Shown one piece after another: positions 12,056-26,575 of a DNA stretch of 64,000 nt. Source of the stretch: Formicarius rufipectus. Lineage: Eukaryota; Chordata; Aves; Passeriformes; Formicariidae. A program made the position numbers and the translations under genes. The stretch lies in the NCBI GenBank assembly GCA_013399695.1, contig VXAU01000305.1:805960-869959 (forward strand). The letters are read 5' to 3'. A model generated the notes under the pieces. It saw only the letters and a list, made by a program, of their open reading frames with translations. It was not told the DNA's origin and did no database searches. Numbering within the stretch: the stretch's first letter is position 1; every line of letters starts with the position of its first letter.

Positions 12056-15000
12056 GAGTAGCCCACTCCTTTAGTCTGTGATGATCAATCCTCATCCCTG
12101 TAGAGCACACATATTTATCTAGGAAGTGAGACAGCAGAGACAAAGAACTGCAACAGATGCACTCATTTCCACTGAAGCAGCACTACAGTTCTTGTGTAGT
12201 GGGAAAAATGCTTGTGCATTTTATCAAATAAGTTTCTCTTTAATGCAGAATGTATAAATGGATCTGCATTTACAGATGGAAAACCATGCATTAGCTAAGT
12301 TTCTGTGGAAAGAAACTATGACCCATTTGCACTCTGTCTAAACTTGGCACACCTTCAGCAGGATGGTGAGGAGCCTTACCCCAGACTGCTGAGTGCCCCT
12401 CCCAGAGAGAGCAGGGGATTCAAGCTGCTTCCTGCACAACTTTATGTATCCCTTCTGTATTTCTGAATCAGAATGGCAGCTTGTGTCTTAAGCTGAACTT
12501 GTTGCAGTCAGTGTGCAGTCAGGGCTGAGCATGCCTACCTGGGGCTTTGCCATCAGCACACTAATACTATGAAAGGGGCTCAGGCTTGAGCTCACAGCCT
12601 TACCAAGGCAGCAGGTCCCCTGGGCATGCAGACAGGGAGCCTCTGAGTTTTAGCCAAGTTTGTGTGTGAAATAGGTAGGTGAAGATCAGCTGAACAACTT
12701 GAGCCATACAGAAGGCTATCCTGATAAATCACTGAGGCCTCCACAAACTTATGCAACCAGGAAAGCAAGAATTCTGTGTATCCTCTCCCCAGGAGCAAGG
12801 ACACACATCAACACTCAGTACTTTTTTCAGGTTGCTAATACAGCCTACCTTGTACCACTACTTGCTATGGTGCAGCATAGCTGAAAAACACAAACCAACC
12901 CTGTCCTGCAGTGAACTTCTGAGAGGCTGGAGCAGGTCAGGTGTTATTTTCTGCCTTGCCAGGGGGCAGGGCAGGGTCTGGGCGATTCCCCATCAGTACT
13001 GTTTGTGTAAGTGTCTAGAGGCTCTGGTATTACCAATAGGCCATATTTCACCCATAACTTATGCATTATCAAGTCCATGTATTATGAAAAATATGAGCTG
13101 CTGATGACATAACAACAGAAAAGAACCAAACCTGCTCTTTCTCAGAGTATTCTCTTCTCCACTACTACGGGAGGTAAGAATGCTTTTAATTTCATTCCTT
13201 ACTGGAGTCTACACAGAACAAATAAATAAGAGGAGAAGAAAACAAGAACTTTCATTGAAAATATAGTATGCAAACAGAGCTAACATTATTTTACACTAAA
13301 AGATTTTTCTAGTTCTAGTTTCTAATAAAGTCTTGATTGAAGAAGTATTTGTGCTGCTTACATTAACTCCCACTTGGTAGCTGTTTTAACATTATAGTTA
13401 CCAATGGGTAACAGAATATTTACTTGTTCGGTCAGATAAAAATCATTCAATCTCTAAAAGATAGCCAAGTTCACAGACAACACTAAAACCTTTCTCAAAA
13501 ACAATCTGATTTTTCAAGGCTCCACTGGCAGTGAGAAGCTTATTTGAAGTGAACTGATTTTTAAAATTATTCACACACCACACAACACAGAGACGAACTG
13601 TGATTTCTGCTACCAAAAAAAGGCAAGTGGCAGTTCATTAAAAGACACACAATGAAAAGAGAGGTCTGCAATTTCAAAAAAGCTTACACAAAAACTTAGT
13701 TGTTTTATTACAGGCAAAAGCTATACAATTCCTAGTCTCAGCACTTCAGCATCATCCTTAACTGTAAACATCCATAAAGCTGTCAGCAACATACAACAAA
13801 TGGCTAACTAATACATCCTATCAGCAAGCAAGTGCTGTATTTTTCTCTCAGCCATGTCTGTGAGCTGCGTTAGCACTACATCAGGGAATCAATAGCTGTG
13901 CTTCCCCTTTGCCAGATGTTATTTGCCCATTTCCTGTTTAATGTAAGCAGAAATGGCCTTCCTATGAAAAATTCATTAAGAATTCTACAAAAAACATTAA
14001 CAGTCCAAATACTGTTCTTTGGAAAGCAAAAAGGAGGCATAGAAAATTATCCTGAATAAACAACATTGCCATAGCTAAGTAATATATGCACTTTTCGTAC
14101 AATAGCAAATAATGTAATCATAAGAGATGCATATAAAACAAAGAATAAGAGGTACTTTTCTACACAAGATAAGCTTTTACATTTAGCACAGCACTCTTCT
14201 GTACTAGCTGCTTTTCTAACACTGTCAGTGGAATGTCACATTCAAGGTACTGGCTAAGCTCTATGCCTGATGTAATAAAGTCAATAGTTAAATCTTTGTT
14301 GACTTAAAAAGAAACATTAGCCCAACGCTAAATGCTTTGAAAATTCTAGGTTATTCAGTACTCTTACAGAACTATGTGCTCAAATTAATACAGAATTTAG
14401 AAGTTAAAACTAGAAGCAGCTTAGCAAGCTTCCCATGTATAAGAAGGCCAAAAAGAATATTGTTTTGGGCATGCACAGATGTACAAAGTGCTTTATATTA
14501 GTAAGAAGATAATAAGGTTCCTGACCCTAAAACTTCAGTATTAATGTAATCAACCGAAGAGTGTAGGAAATTGAAAGCTGGAGCACACTAGAAAGAAAAG
14601 GCCAGTTAAGAGAGCAATACAATTAGTGACCATTCAGAAAGTGCTACTGCACAACATTATGCTTTAAAAATAGTTAAACAAAGTGTACTCAGACACAAAT
14701 TTCTGGTGACAAGTTCAGAGTTAGTCACTTATAAAGCAGTTTTCATCTGCTAACTAAAAAGTCAATTTTAAAAGATTAAGAAGAACAGAGATAAGAAAGT
14801 GAAATCCATACTTGCTTTTCAATTAGATCACCCTGTTAAAAACCAGTTACAAAAAAGCCTTGCTTTGCAGACATTTAATCTAAAATTGTAGGTGGTGAAA
14901 GAAAACTATCAGTGTACTACTGTTTTGGTGGTAAATTTTATAAAATTAGGTCTGAGAAAAATTCCAAAAATTTGTGGCTTATTGGCATTTTTTTTTTTAA

Positions 15001-16355
15001 AAAAGGAATAGGAACACTTTCATTGTGGTTCTTTGCTTAAATACCACACTCAGCTAGCAAACACTCCAAATTCAAACTGGATGCCACCATTGGAGTAGGA
15101 ATTTTGATACAAGCAGATGAGTATTACATATAATACGTCCAGCTACCTGCCACACTACTGTTTCAAATGTTCATAGAGAACACATTAAAAAGTTAGTTCT
15201 TCTTCCATTTTATTACTTAAGTCTTTTTGAAGAGAATTTAGCAACATCTGAGATGGAGTCTATACTTTTAGATCTCTTGCTTCCCTGATTGGTCTTCACC
15301 AGTTCTGCAAAGGAGAAAATTTCTCAACCCATCTGATGGAAGCAAAAGGAGAAAGCTTCTGGAACAGTGTGCAGCATAAAAAGGAAAGACATAGCATTCA
15401 AGGGAGAATCCTGGAAAGGGCAGGTTCTAGAATATCTTTCACAGGGAATAGAGGATGGTGAAAAAGTAGAGGATTGGGTTTGCACAACTTATTGCAGCTA
15501 AGGGATCTGAAAAATTTGGGGTAATCAGTATAACTAGAGCAGAGGGCCTGCCCTAGAAGGCAGTTAAAATGTCAATCTGATTTCCTAAAAAAAAAAAATC
15601 ACATTTTTAAACCTTTTGCTTTTGGGAGATGCTTATTTTAAAAAGATAAATGGTTTCATTTGTTTCCATATGGGCAGTTTCATTTTAAGTACCACAAGGG
15701 AAATATACCATCAATTATTATTTTGTATTGTAATACACAACCAAGAGCTCCCTAAGACACGGTGCAGGATTTGGAAGGACTAGAAATGAGGTTTTCCTAC
15801 CTAACTATTATAATTCTGGAAATTATCAGTGCAGTTAATTCAGTCAGACATGAAAGCCACTCTTTTTCATAAAAAGGTCAGAGATAATAACTTTGCTACA
15901 GTATCTAATAAAACCTGTTTAGAATTGCATGAAAGTCCCCACACATACCATCACAACAAAATCAGTGATGTAACTGGTAACTGCTCTCTAATGTGTATAT
16001 AAACAGACTGACAAGTCTGTCAGAAACAAAGTCATCTGATATACTATTATCACTTATAAAATCCCCAAAGTGTGATAATATGAACACAGAGGTAACAATC
16101 TACTTCATGTAACAGCATAGATTCTCTTCCACCACACTGACTTAAAATAGCATACTAGGCAATTTAAAGAAAATGCTATGAGGTTTAATCACCTCAAGCA
16201 CATATAAAAGATCTTACAAGCCCTGTGTTACTGCTCACTGTGGACACAATACCTGTGGAAAATCTTAATAATGGTTAAATGTCTCAGTAGTCTGAGATAA
16301 AAGAGGTAATTTATTACCTCAGACTCTGAAAGGTGATTCATTCAACTGTTCATAC

Positions 16356-16484
16356 CTTAGCAACTGCTGTTATCTGCTCCAGTGCCACAGCATGAAGATC
16401 TTGGTCTTTGCTTTCTACCAGCAGTTTCAGGGATGGCAGCAGGAGGGACTGGTTAAGCAGCAGCAAACATAATTCTTTTATACA
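16356..16484 (-). CDS. NBAS: NBAS coding exon (equivalent of human exon 51)
   Basis: The exon is 129 nt, exactly 43 codons, phase 0 at both ends, so it could be skipped without a frameshift. The acceptor is GCTTTTATTTTCAG|TGTATA and the donor is GCTAAG|GTATGA. It encodes CIKELCLLLLNQSLLLPSLK and then LLVESKDQDLHAVALEQITA, ending VAK. The leucine-rich block is almost invariant in vertebrate NBAS as I recall. It has no long ORF because the exon is short. Confidence 0.95.
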
Positions 16485-17984
16485 CTGAAAATAAAAGCAA
16501 ACTCACTCAGTGTGATCTCCAGAGATTCTAACATCATCATTCACACTAAAATTTATGAAAATTTTATGTCAAAAGCAAAATTAAAACCAAACTTCCACAA
16601 TAAATGAATTCCCTGTTGGAAACAGCTCTTCAGAAACTTGAAAGGACAAATTTTAAAAAATGTGGAATACAGGGTTAAAGTGCAACATTTGTTATATTAC
16701 GGCAAGGCAGGTACTGAATCACCATTAGAAACAGGAGTTTTCCTGAAAAAATAACAGAGCAATCATAGCTCTCTGTGGGCCTAATATATTTGTGCTTCCT
16801 GAAATGCTGCAAAGCACAGAAAGAAACTTCAACAGACACCTGTGACATTTCTGTAACTCAATTATGCAATCATAAAAGTGGAAAAAAATGAAGAGGAAAT
16901 AACAGTACATATCAAAGCTCAACATCAAAGTTCTGTTGCAAAATGTCTCCGGATTTTATGCAATATTTTAAGTCCAACTAAAGTTTAGCAAATTAACTTT
17001 CTGCCATTCATCTAGTTTCTTACATAATATAATACAGCATAAATGTAGCATCACATATCTTCTCCAAGAAGAAACTGGTCAAAGAAATATCTTCAAAACT
17101 AAAACCAAAAAAACCCCCAACAAATCTACTGTGCCTTTCCAAATCTTTACCTTGGCTTTTAGTTCAAACAGACAAACAAAACACCCTGCATGTAACTTGT
17201 GGATTGGCTCTTACCCCCTCAATATTGCATTTATACATCAAAGAATAGTTCAATGAACAAATCATATTATAAATCAAATTATAACTCCCCTTTCCCTTTT
17301 TGTCATTTCTGACAATTTAGGTTGCTTGTCACAACCACCTCCCAGCGAGGTCCCTCAGAGACGTCCCATATTCCAATGCAATTTACACTAAGGACTGGAT
17401 ATTGTATGACAGTTACCTTGAAAATGGTATCCATCTCTTAGAGATGCTCTCTGTTTCACGTCAACATTTTGAAAGCAATTGTCAAAGGAGCTCATCAGTT
17501 AAACATTAAGCTGAGAGAATGTAAGTCATGTATTTTTTACATCCTTTGCAGCTTAATGATAACTGTAACAATATGATGACCAAGATGATCTACATTTTTA
17601 GTAGCACGGTTTCAGTAGCTGTGAGTCTAAAAGCCTAAAAATTATGTGAAGATGAGGAGATGTTAAATGCACCAAGTGTAATATATTGCAGGCACACCTG
17701 GTCTTGCTTGGGACAGGGAAGTATTTTTTTGTCAATCTTTTCTAAATTTACACCTTCGGGAAACACAGCCTAGAAGGATATGTTCTATCACACCGAGCTC
17801 TGGGTCACTAAGGCAATGCTCCTTCAAACTGCTGCGCTTAGAGGGGGTTTGATGTTACCTGTGAGAGGGTCAAGGGAAGGCCCAATTCAAAACATGGATT
17901 ATCATGATTTAGTTGAAACTCTTGTAAGGTAATTTGCATCTTCTACCTAGTTATGCAGCTATCAATGAATCACTGTGACACCAG

Positions 17985-18080
17985 TGAGGCATATAAACCA
18001 TACTTGATAGGAGTCTGTTTTGGGTCCAGTATTATTCAGTATTTTCACGGATGGCTTGAGGGGCTGGGTAATGAATATAA
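17985..18080 (+). mobile_element. Decayed CR1-like fragment
   Basis: CTGTTTTGGGTCCAGTATTA followed by TTCAGTATTTTCACGGATGG resembles the CR1 RT segment that encodes a GPVLFNIFINDL-type motif. The copy is short and diverged, with no clear ends. Confidence 0.45.
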
Positions 18081-20254
18081 ACAGTATTATGTCTGGAGAG
18101 GCGAAAAGCAGATTGAACGGCAGCATTTAAATTCAACATTATCAGAAAAAAATGATCAGAGACAACTGTGGATGAACAAAAACATACAATATAAACTCAG
18201 ATATAAACCCCACAAAAACTAGCAACAAAAATAGAAAAAAAATGAGACCAACTGGCTGCTCTATTATTCTACGATACAAGCATCTCATAGCCACCAGGAT
18301 CCCAAGGTGATTACAGACAAGGGAGTAGATGCATTCTCACTTGCTAGGTGTTCATGTTAACTGACACACAATCCATAGGCTGACAGAAGAACATGAGATA
18401 TTCAAGAGTCACACTTTAACAATCAGCAGGGACAGAAGGATTTGTCTCTTTCTAAAGACGTTAATCAGGCAGAGCAGATGTTGGACAGTCCAAACATGTG
18501 TCTTACAGGCAAATAAAGCAATGCTTATTTCCAGTAAGAGGAACAGACGTATTTATCCATGGAATAACACAAATTAAAAAACAAAGAAAGAAAAACAAAC
18601 AAAGAAACCTCAAACACCACCACCCCCAAAAATTCCCACAAACCAAACACACCCCCAGATACAAAGTTTAAAGCTATGCAACTCCAAAAGACAAAAAAAC
18701 AACTTGGCTTAAAAAACTAGACAGATCAGCAGGAAACAGAGTAAAAAGTGAAACCTTTCTGAGTATACCTAAAGAGAGTTTTTCTAACTCTATACCATCA
18801 TAACTTGAAGTTAAATGTTCCTGATCACAACCTTTGAACTTCAGAATGGTAAATGTTATTTATAGTAATAAACTGATTTCAACTTTTAGGATTCCATCAT
18901 TCCAGATTTGCCTTCTTAATCAGTGTATTTATTGAAATGTGAAGTCATCTAAACAAGTTAATTATCAGTGAATAGATTTTCATCTTACTCAGCCACACGA
19001 CAGCAACTCTAATTTGTGCATTTAAGTACTGTAGCCATGCATACAAATAAATTACTTAAATTTATGCATGTCGTTCCCCCTCTTCCCAAGTAGAGACTTA
19101 CAGCAATACAGCCTGTGTTTGTAAGGACCTGTGTAATTACACATTTTAGTGCAACTCTGGTTGCTGCACAGCATTGTACTCATAAAAAATGTATTTTACA
19201 TCAATAAAATGCTTTATGCTTGAGGATCAGAATAGCCTCATATCTATACCTGTATATTCACACCTACACTGTGGACTATTCCAACACCCTGTATGATTAA
19301 AAAAGGAAGGCACCTCCAATCAGAGCTGTCTACCAATACCAAAACTGTGTGTAAACAGTGACCTGTCAAGGCAAAGTTTACTCAATTAAGAGAAATGCAA
19401 ATCATGACCCACTCTTGAGCAGAAATCATGGTGAACTGACCGCTGTATGACAGTGACACTCGGTGGGATTTGTCTCCCTGGATGAGGTGAGGCAGAACAT
19501 ACAACTTTGACAAAGTTTAGCTACTCCGAGACACAGAAAGACTGTGAGTTTACAAGATACAATGCACCATTTCAACACCTTATGAAGAAAAACTACTATA
19601 ATTATACCAGTCCCAAGGATAGAGAGGCCTGCCTTCCACCGAAGTGTTTTGGTAGAATGAATAAATTAACAAATATACTTATCATTTCAGCTTACTGCCA
19701 CCTTCTGGAATCATGGTTTACACAGATTTCCAAACCTGACTCTTATCAGTGTGTTGGACTACTGAAAAAAAAAACAACCCACACACCCACCTGCCTGTAT
19801 TTTAAATAGAATGCGTTGTTTCAATTCTACTTCTCTAACATCAGCTATTTTCTATAACAGACAGTGATTGTTTGAAGATGATTGTAAGGGACTAATCAGC
19901 CTACTAAAATATGCACCACTACTCTGGAATTGTGTGAAGTTTATTAAGTATTTCTCTAGTCTGTCATCATTAATATACAATGTTTACATACAAAACACTT
20001 CAATAATTTCATTCTTAAGAGATGCTTCTATTAGAGTATGTATACATAGTTAGGCAAGACAGAACATCATAGCAATTACTTGCATATTATGCTTTTTTCT
20101 ATCACCAACATCTTTTTCAAAGGTTCCTCACTAAATCATTATGCATTTATGAGTGAGAGATTTTCTGATTAATTAACAGCTTTTGCAACACTGACTTCAA
20201 TGACAACACACTATTAAAGGCCTTCTACAAATACATCAAAGAATAATTTATACA

Positions 20255-20650
20255 GGAACAGATCTCTAAAGGCCAGCTAATCCAACTAACCTCCAGCTCA
20301 AAGCAAGTCCAACAATACCAAACTGCCTGTGACAAGATGCGGTCAAGTCCTAAATACCTTAGAAGATGGAGATTCCATGACTCTTCTAGGCATTCCTTGG
20401 ATGTAATCAGAGTTTTTGATGACATAACTTGCCTCTACTGCCTCTTGTCCTATCACTGAGCATCTCTGAGAAGAGCCTGACTCCTCTACTTGTTTTCTAA
20501 TCTACATACTTACCAATATGATCTCCCTTAGTCATCTCTTCTCAAGACAGAACAAACCCAGTTCTCAGCCCTTCTATTAGCTCTCCACTGGACTTGATTC
20601 AGTATGGCAACATGTTTCTTGTGGTTGGGACTGTGAAACAGGACCCATAT
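20255..20650 (-). mobile_element. Old CR1 LINE fragment
   Basis: The plus strand shows the reverse complement of CR1 landmarks: CTCTAAAGGCCAGCTAATCC, CTGCCTCTTGTCCTATCACT, GAAGAGCCTGACTCC, TCTCAAGACAGAACAAACCC and CTCCACTGGACTTGATTCAG. It is more diverged than the other CR1 copies and appears to belong to an older subfamily. It ends about 27 bp from the NBAS exon 20677-20821. Confidence 0.75.
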
Positions 20651-20676
20651 GCATGATACCCAAAGTTAAAACTTAC

Positions 20677-20821
20677 CTTGACAGGGAGCATGTGCTTTGT
20701 CTCGTACAAAGAACGGCAGATTTTCAGTATTTCATTTCCTGTGTTCTCCTTTTCCTCCGGGGGGCATCTCTGCAGCATAACAGTCCCCAGTTTCACCCAG
20801 GGATTATCATCTGTGCATGAT
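20677..20821 (-). CDS. NBAS: NBAS coding exon (equivalent of human exon 50)
   Basis: The exon is 145 nt. Its first base completes a Gly codon and it leaves in phase 0. The acceptor is TTACTGGGCAG|ATCATG and the donor is GTCAAG|GTAAGT, a near-consensus site. It encodes SCTDDNPWVKLGTVMLQRC, then a charged loop PPEEKENTGN, then EILKICRSLYETKHMLPVK. The NPWV-LATVML and CRSLY-TK-MLP motifs identify the family. An old CR1 fragment begins within about 30 bp downstream of the donor. Confidence 0.95.
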
Positions 20822-23800
20822 CTGCCCAGTAAAAAAAGAAGTTGCATATAAGAATATAAATATACAGACAACGCCTTCTGTAAGTAGTTTCTTGTGTGTG
20901 TGACTTAAAACTACAACCTCATGAGAAAGACAGAAGTTCTGAGACAAGTTACTGTCCATTATGCTATCACTCTTTCAATGCAACAAAGAGAATTAAATTA
21001 CTTGAAATTATGACATACTATTACAATCCCTGAGGAATCACACATCAGATAAAGACTGATCAAATGGGAATAGCATAGGAAGGACTTTTCCTGGCTTCAT
21101 ACCAGCTGATTTCCCAAGCAGAATGGTATTGAGGGGAGGGTGACAGAAAACTAACATTCCTAATTTTGTTTGTTTTGATCACATTTTAACAGCTTCTGTC
21201 TCTCAAGTATCTGTCTCTTGCTTCTGAGTGAAGAAAATATTGCCAGACTCACATTTTAATTTTCTGGTCCAACAAGTAAAAACAAAAATAAACTTTTTTT
21301 TATAGCCCATCCAAACAGTGAAATTATATGCATCTGAACGTCTCTGCTAATAGATATGGATGCAGATACATATGTTTTACATACTTAAAATGTTCTTGTA
21401 ATTCCACACATGACATCATACTATGCCACCATTACACAATCAGAATTAACCAGAGGCAGATGGTAGACACAAGTAAATTTTATCATGCACCATGGCAAAG
21501 GTAATGTTCAAGGTTTTACTGCTGCAGCATTTCTTGGCCTATGGCAGCTATTTGACAGATCATGGAGATGGCTTGATACTTTTCTTAGGAATAGGTGTCC
21601 TGACTAGAACTGGTTGTACTGACAGAGGTGGGTAGCAGAGAACTTTTAAATGATAGCACAAAGTGTAACATTGGAACACATCTGCACCATCATTTTTCTA
21701 ATGTAAATTCAGTTAGTGCATTTGAATTCCCACCTACAATGGGCTAAAATTACGCACAATCACACCTTAAATCATGATTATATTAAGCCATAGTAACACA
21801 AAACATCATGTTCATCTGTGCATAAACTTAGGAAGGCACAAAAGGTGTTTTAAAAATCACACCATCGATCTCTCTGGCCAGTAATCAGCATCCTGAGACT
21901 TTTCATTTAGCTTGTAGGAAAAAAAAAAATCACATCAAGACCAAAAGTGGCAATTTGGTGTTACAATTGAGTGTAAATTAAGAGACCCATTTAGCACATG
22001 TGACAAGGAGCAGTAAAGTGGTGCCGAAGTGCTGCTTTTCAAACTATTATTTAATAGCAATCGTTAAAGCAACACATTAGTATTATTGTAAATGGAGTCT
22101 GTTAAGAGAGTCTGCTGGATTGACATACATCAAGAGTCTGACAGCTCTGGAGAGAATGGAGAGGACATTCACCAGTATCTACTATTTCATATCCAAAAGC
22201 TCTCTCCCGCTCCTTGTCCACATTCAAAAGAACCTATTGTAAACATGGAAAACCAGCTCCACATGAAGCTGACATTACAGCCCAACATGAAAACCAGACA
22301 GAAGCTGGGAGTGGGCACCTCAGAATGCCAATTAAATAGAAGTCATTGTCTTTCTTCCAATAACTAAATTGAGCCTTTCCATCAGTCACAGTCACTGAGC
22401 TCAGAGCTGCCACAAGCCTGGCTGGGAACAGCAGAGCTCCTCTCCTCTCCCTCTCCTTTCAACCTGATGGGTCGAACCCAAAGATGTCAACTTATTCAAC
22501 AAACAACATGATGCACTTAATTTGTGAACCCACAGTAAGGTCATGAGAAGGAAGAAAAACCCCTGCAGCTCTGTCTTTGGCCCTGGTTAAATAGGGAGCT
22601 CCTGCTATGTGATCCATTCCTTGCTTAGAGGCACAACGATAATGAATTTCCACTTCTGTAGGTGTTACCTCCAGAGTATCAAAATCTTTAAGAATTTCCC
22701 ATTAGAAAATGGAAACAAAAATCATGCTACAAGACATATAAACAACCAGAAAGATGCAAGGCCATGAAGGATTGCCATGCAAGCAAAGTATCAGATATAC
22801 AGTTTACATATATAAAGCTGTTCTCAGCATAATTCCTTGTAACTACTTCAATCACTTCTGTGATCTATTTATAAATATATACTATCTGCTATCTCTAAGT
22901 AAAACGAAGATTCGGTTACCAAAACTCTGATACCTACAGGTGGAATTCAGTTTTCCTCTCTCCTGAATTTTACTTTAGTTCAATGTAGTTAGAAAAAAGT
23001 TATTTCTCAACATGAAAAAAGTAATTATTTCAAAAACATAGCAGGAACACATTAGAGTTTTTTTCCCATAACCAAGATGGGTTTCTTTCAGATCCAAAGC
23101 ACCTTATCAATATTTAATATAAATATAAAAAATGCCTTTTAAATGTAGGCTGCAAGTTCCAAAGGACTGCAGAGCTTCAGGTACTGTCAATAATTTTCTT
23201 TTAAAAAAATACCTCTAAGAAATGTTTAAAAAGATATCTGAATATGAGACATCTGGGTGGAAAAACATGCATGCATAACAAGGGTACAAAAATAAAATTT
23301 TTAAAAGTTCACGGTTTAGAGTGCTGACAAACAACCAAGCTACCTCCCTTGTTTACCACAGTGAACATGGTCTATTATGACATGAAGAATATTAATACTT
23401 GATATAATAAGCATTACTGTAGCTGGGGTGTTTTAAAAATCAAGAACTCAGAAACAATTAAAAAGCATGGATGTTTTAACACAGGGGTTACAAAAATTAA
23501 AACCCTATCAAAAAAACCCGTCTTTTACTTTTCCTTTGAGATTTATATTCAATTATATGTATTAGATATTTACTGTTAGGTTGAAAGCCAAAATTCTAAG
23601 TATTCAGATGACTCAGACTTAAATTCTGCAGTTCCTGTATGGATCATTACATTGACACTAAACAATTAGCGATAATCACCCTCCTCTGAAGCAGAGGAGG
23701 AAAAAGGAGGTAAAGATTAAGCAAAAATGTTAATACATATGGTTTAGCAACTGATTTAACTCCTCAGTGTTTGCCTCTTTGTTCAAACATTTAACGCAAC

Positions 23801-25524
23801 TTGCTGTAAAATGAGGGTGTTGAAAATAAACACTAACAAAGGAGGTCCTGCTCCTTACTTCCCATCATCCCAAATCCAGCCTGCAAGACAGACTTTTCAG
23901 GAACATATACATATATGTATTTATATAAAATAAACCCCTAGGCTACTAAGCATAGTAGAATGTTGTTGACATGGAAGTGTGCAACAGAGGTAGAAGAGGG
24001 AAGAAGGAGCAAAGCATGAAGAGGAGACTCCAGCACAGAGCAGACTTGCAGCAGCTTCTCAAAGATGCAGAAATGGGCATTTGACTTATTGTCAATGACA
24101 ACAGGAAGAGGGAAAGAGACGGTTCACATAAAGAAGACAAAAATTACCAAAGGTTTTTCTGATTGTTGCTGAATATCCAACTTAGGGCACAGCCTCTCCT
24201 TCCTGGTTGACATGAATAATTCCAGGATTTACAGAGTAAATTCATCCAAATTAATGAAAACTAAAATAATTAAAAAGAAATGCAAACTATTCCAAACAGA
24301 TGGCAACAAACAGCAGTCAAAAAAAAATCAAAACAAACTGCCTACTTGTCAAAAATTCATGAAATTAATCCTATCTCATATCAAAGAATACTAAAGAGAG
24401 CTATACCAGACTTTTTTTAACCAAGCATCTTTGAGGTGGTGGGATAGAGGGTGGAATGAGGTCATAACCTCATTTTGGAAGTGCTATTAATTGATAAGAC
24501 AGATGTTTAGAGTTCACTCAAATTCATTTTAATGACAGCATGCTGATTATAAAAGCCAGACTTCAATGTGAGATAATTCCTGTACACCAAATACACTATT
24601 TCTAGACAAAAAATAAGAAAACACACAGCTTTTAGTTTTATGTAACATGTACAATGTTGTATAATGTTTGCATAAATTGCTGCTAAGATTTAAATTTACG
24701 CTACATCCTTACAGCAAGTAATTAATGGTTGTCTCTTAAGACTTGTTAAAAAACAGAACACAAACACAAACCACCACAACCAACCTCAGAACTGCCCAAC
24801 ATAATTGACTGAGTGAACACATCCAAGTGAAGGAAAAGATAATTTACAGAAAGCACTCAATAACTGTGAACATGCTGCCTACAGTTAAAATCATGCGTAT
24901 TTTTTGAAAGAACTAGGAATGAGAAGAATGTTCAAGCCACACTGAGTATTCCTGCTGACACGGGACATATGAACTACTTAAGTCTTGCAAGTATGGTTAG
25001 TAAAAGAAATGAAAGTGGTAAGTAATAGAAGGAAAGCAATGGACATATAAACACAGAAAGACCCCAAGGAGTGAAAAATACCTGCCGTTGTTTTCCTATT
25101 GGGACATGTCTTGGTAGGGAAAACGGAACCATTGTTGACTTACTCATTAAATAAGGAAATAACTACAACAAGAAAGTGGAAATGCAACTTTCCTACTAAG
25201 AAAAGAAACAAGGAAAAAGGAGCAAAGGGTCTAGAACGAGAACCACATCTCTTTCGAAATGCAGCTTTAATTCGCTTCTCCAAAACACTTCTAAGTCAGG
25301 AAAGAGAACAGACTGGATGTTTTTCCCCACCCATCAAGCCAGCAGACAGAACCTGAGACTGAAACTACACTCAGTGCTCCCCATCCTTAAAAAATAAAAA
25401 TACTAAGAATTTTTTAAGTTCTGTTTCCTATACGATGAACACTATTTCTTGCTTCACTAATTAGATTTATTTTCAGTTTGTGGTTGTCTAGAGTATCAGG
25501 CAAACTCAGGAAAATCTGAAATGC

Positions 25525-25610
25525 AGAACAGACCCACAGAGTCAGTGAGGTTGGAAAGACCTCCAAGGTCATTGAGTCCAACCTTTACTGAACAATCTTT
25601 ATCTGAACTA
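25525..25610 (-). mobile_element. CR1 3' tip
   Basis: The plus strand reads GAGGTTGGAAAGACCTCCAA followed by GGTCATTGAGTCCAACC, the reverse complement of the CR1 terminal region. It is very short and 5' truncated. Confidence 0.8.
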
Positions 25611-26029
25611 TTCTTTATTTCCCTGAGGAAATGACTGAATTTAGCACTGAACTTTGGAAAACTACGTGAAATCTGACTATAGATCACATCTGGGAATGAT
25701 GAGTCAGAGGTTCTGCACAAAACCAGTACAGGTGGCTATTAGCAGTGAAAGGGAAGGGGACAATTTTCTTTTGAAGGCTTTCCAAAGACTCCTGAGAAAG
25801 TTAAAGCAATGAAGAATACAGAATTTTAGAAATAACAGAAATTTTTAAATAAATAATCAATCTAATCACTAGATTAAATTTGCAGTTTATTCTTAGCATA
25901 GTCTCAAGACACGGGCTGGTGGTCAGTCTCACCTCATTTCCTGGGAAGATGAAGCAAGTCCTCCTGGAAGAATTTCCAAGCAAAAATGAAATACAAGGAA
26001 TAGACTGAGACTAGCTAGTGTGGACTTAA

Positions 26030-26575
26030 AAAGGGGAAATCATGTCTCACCAACTATATAATCCTTCTATGATGAAACAACTGGCTTGGCAGATGACAGC
26101 TGGTATTGTGTACCTTTAATTCCTTTAGCAATGCTGAAGGACAAACCAATACAGCATGAGCTAGGTAAGTGGACAGTGAGGCAGACTGGTAATTGGTTGA
26201 ACTGCCATATTCAAGTGGTTGCTATCTCTGGCATAAAGTCGAGTTGGAGATCAGCGTCCTTTGATGGACTCCAGGGATCTACTCTGAGGACAACACTCTT
26301 ACATCTTTATGAGGAACAGGATGACCATCAGACAGACTGTGCCCTCAGGACATTTGCAGATTGGCAGATGGGAAGAGGGTGGTTATGCTGCCACTCAGTG
26401 GTACCTTAAGAGGCTGAAGCAGTGGACAGAGATCAACGACACAAAACTTAAAGGTGAATCCAAAGTACACTCCCTACCTGGGAAGAAATAAGTGTCAGTA
26501 CAGGCTGAGAGGAAGTCAGCTGGAGAGGAGACTGGACAACAGGGTGACCACGAGTATGCCATGTACCCTCCTATC
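26030..26575 (+). mobile_element. CR1 LINE reverse-transcriptase region fragment
   Basis: Landmarks in order are AATCATGTCTCACCAAC, TTCTATGATGAAACAACTGG, GTGGACAGTGAGGCAGACTG, GAGTTGGAGATCAGCGTCC, GACAGACTGTGCCCTCAGGA, CAGTACAGGCTGAGAG and CTGGACAACAGGGTGACC. These follow the CR1 ORF2 order, but several hundred bases are deleted between landmarks and the frame is broken. Confidence 0.85.

Larger units (their letters stand above)
6188..16355 (-). other. NBAS: NBAS last intron
   Basis: This 10,168-nt intron has donor AAG|GTATGA and acceptor TTTGTAG. It holds three CR1 fragments (6945-7125, 8474-9105, 11537-12055) and an (AATA)n run (10449-10470). I see no other gene or exon in it. The stretch 12340-13010 is somewhat more GC-rich than its surroundings and was not assigned to any family. 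Confidence 0.8.
16485..20676 (-). other. NBAS: NBAS intron (between exons 50 and 51 equivalents)
   Basis: This 4,192-nt intron contains a weak CR1 fragment (17985-18080), an A/C-rich low-complexity patch (18575-18660) and an older CR1 (20255-20650) close to the donor. Nothing else was recognised. Confidence 0.8.
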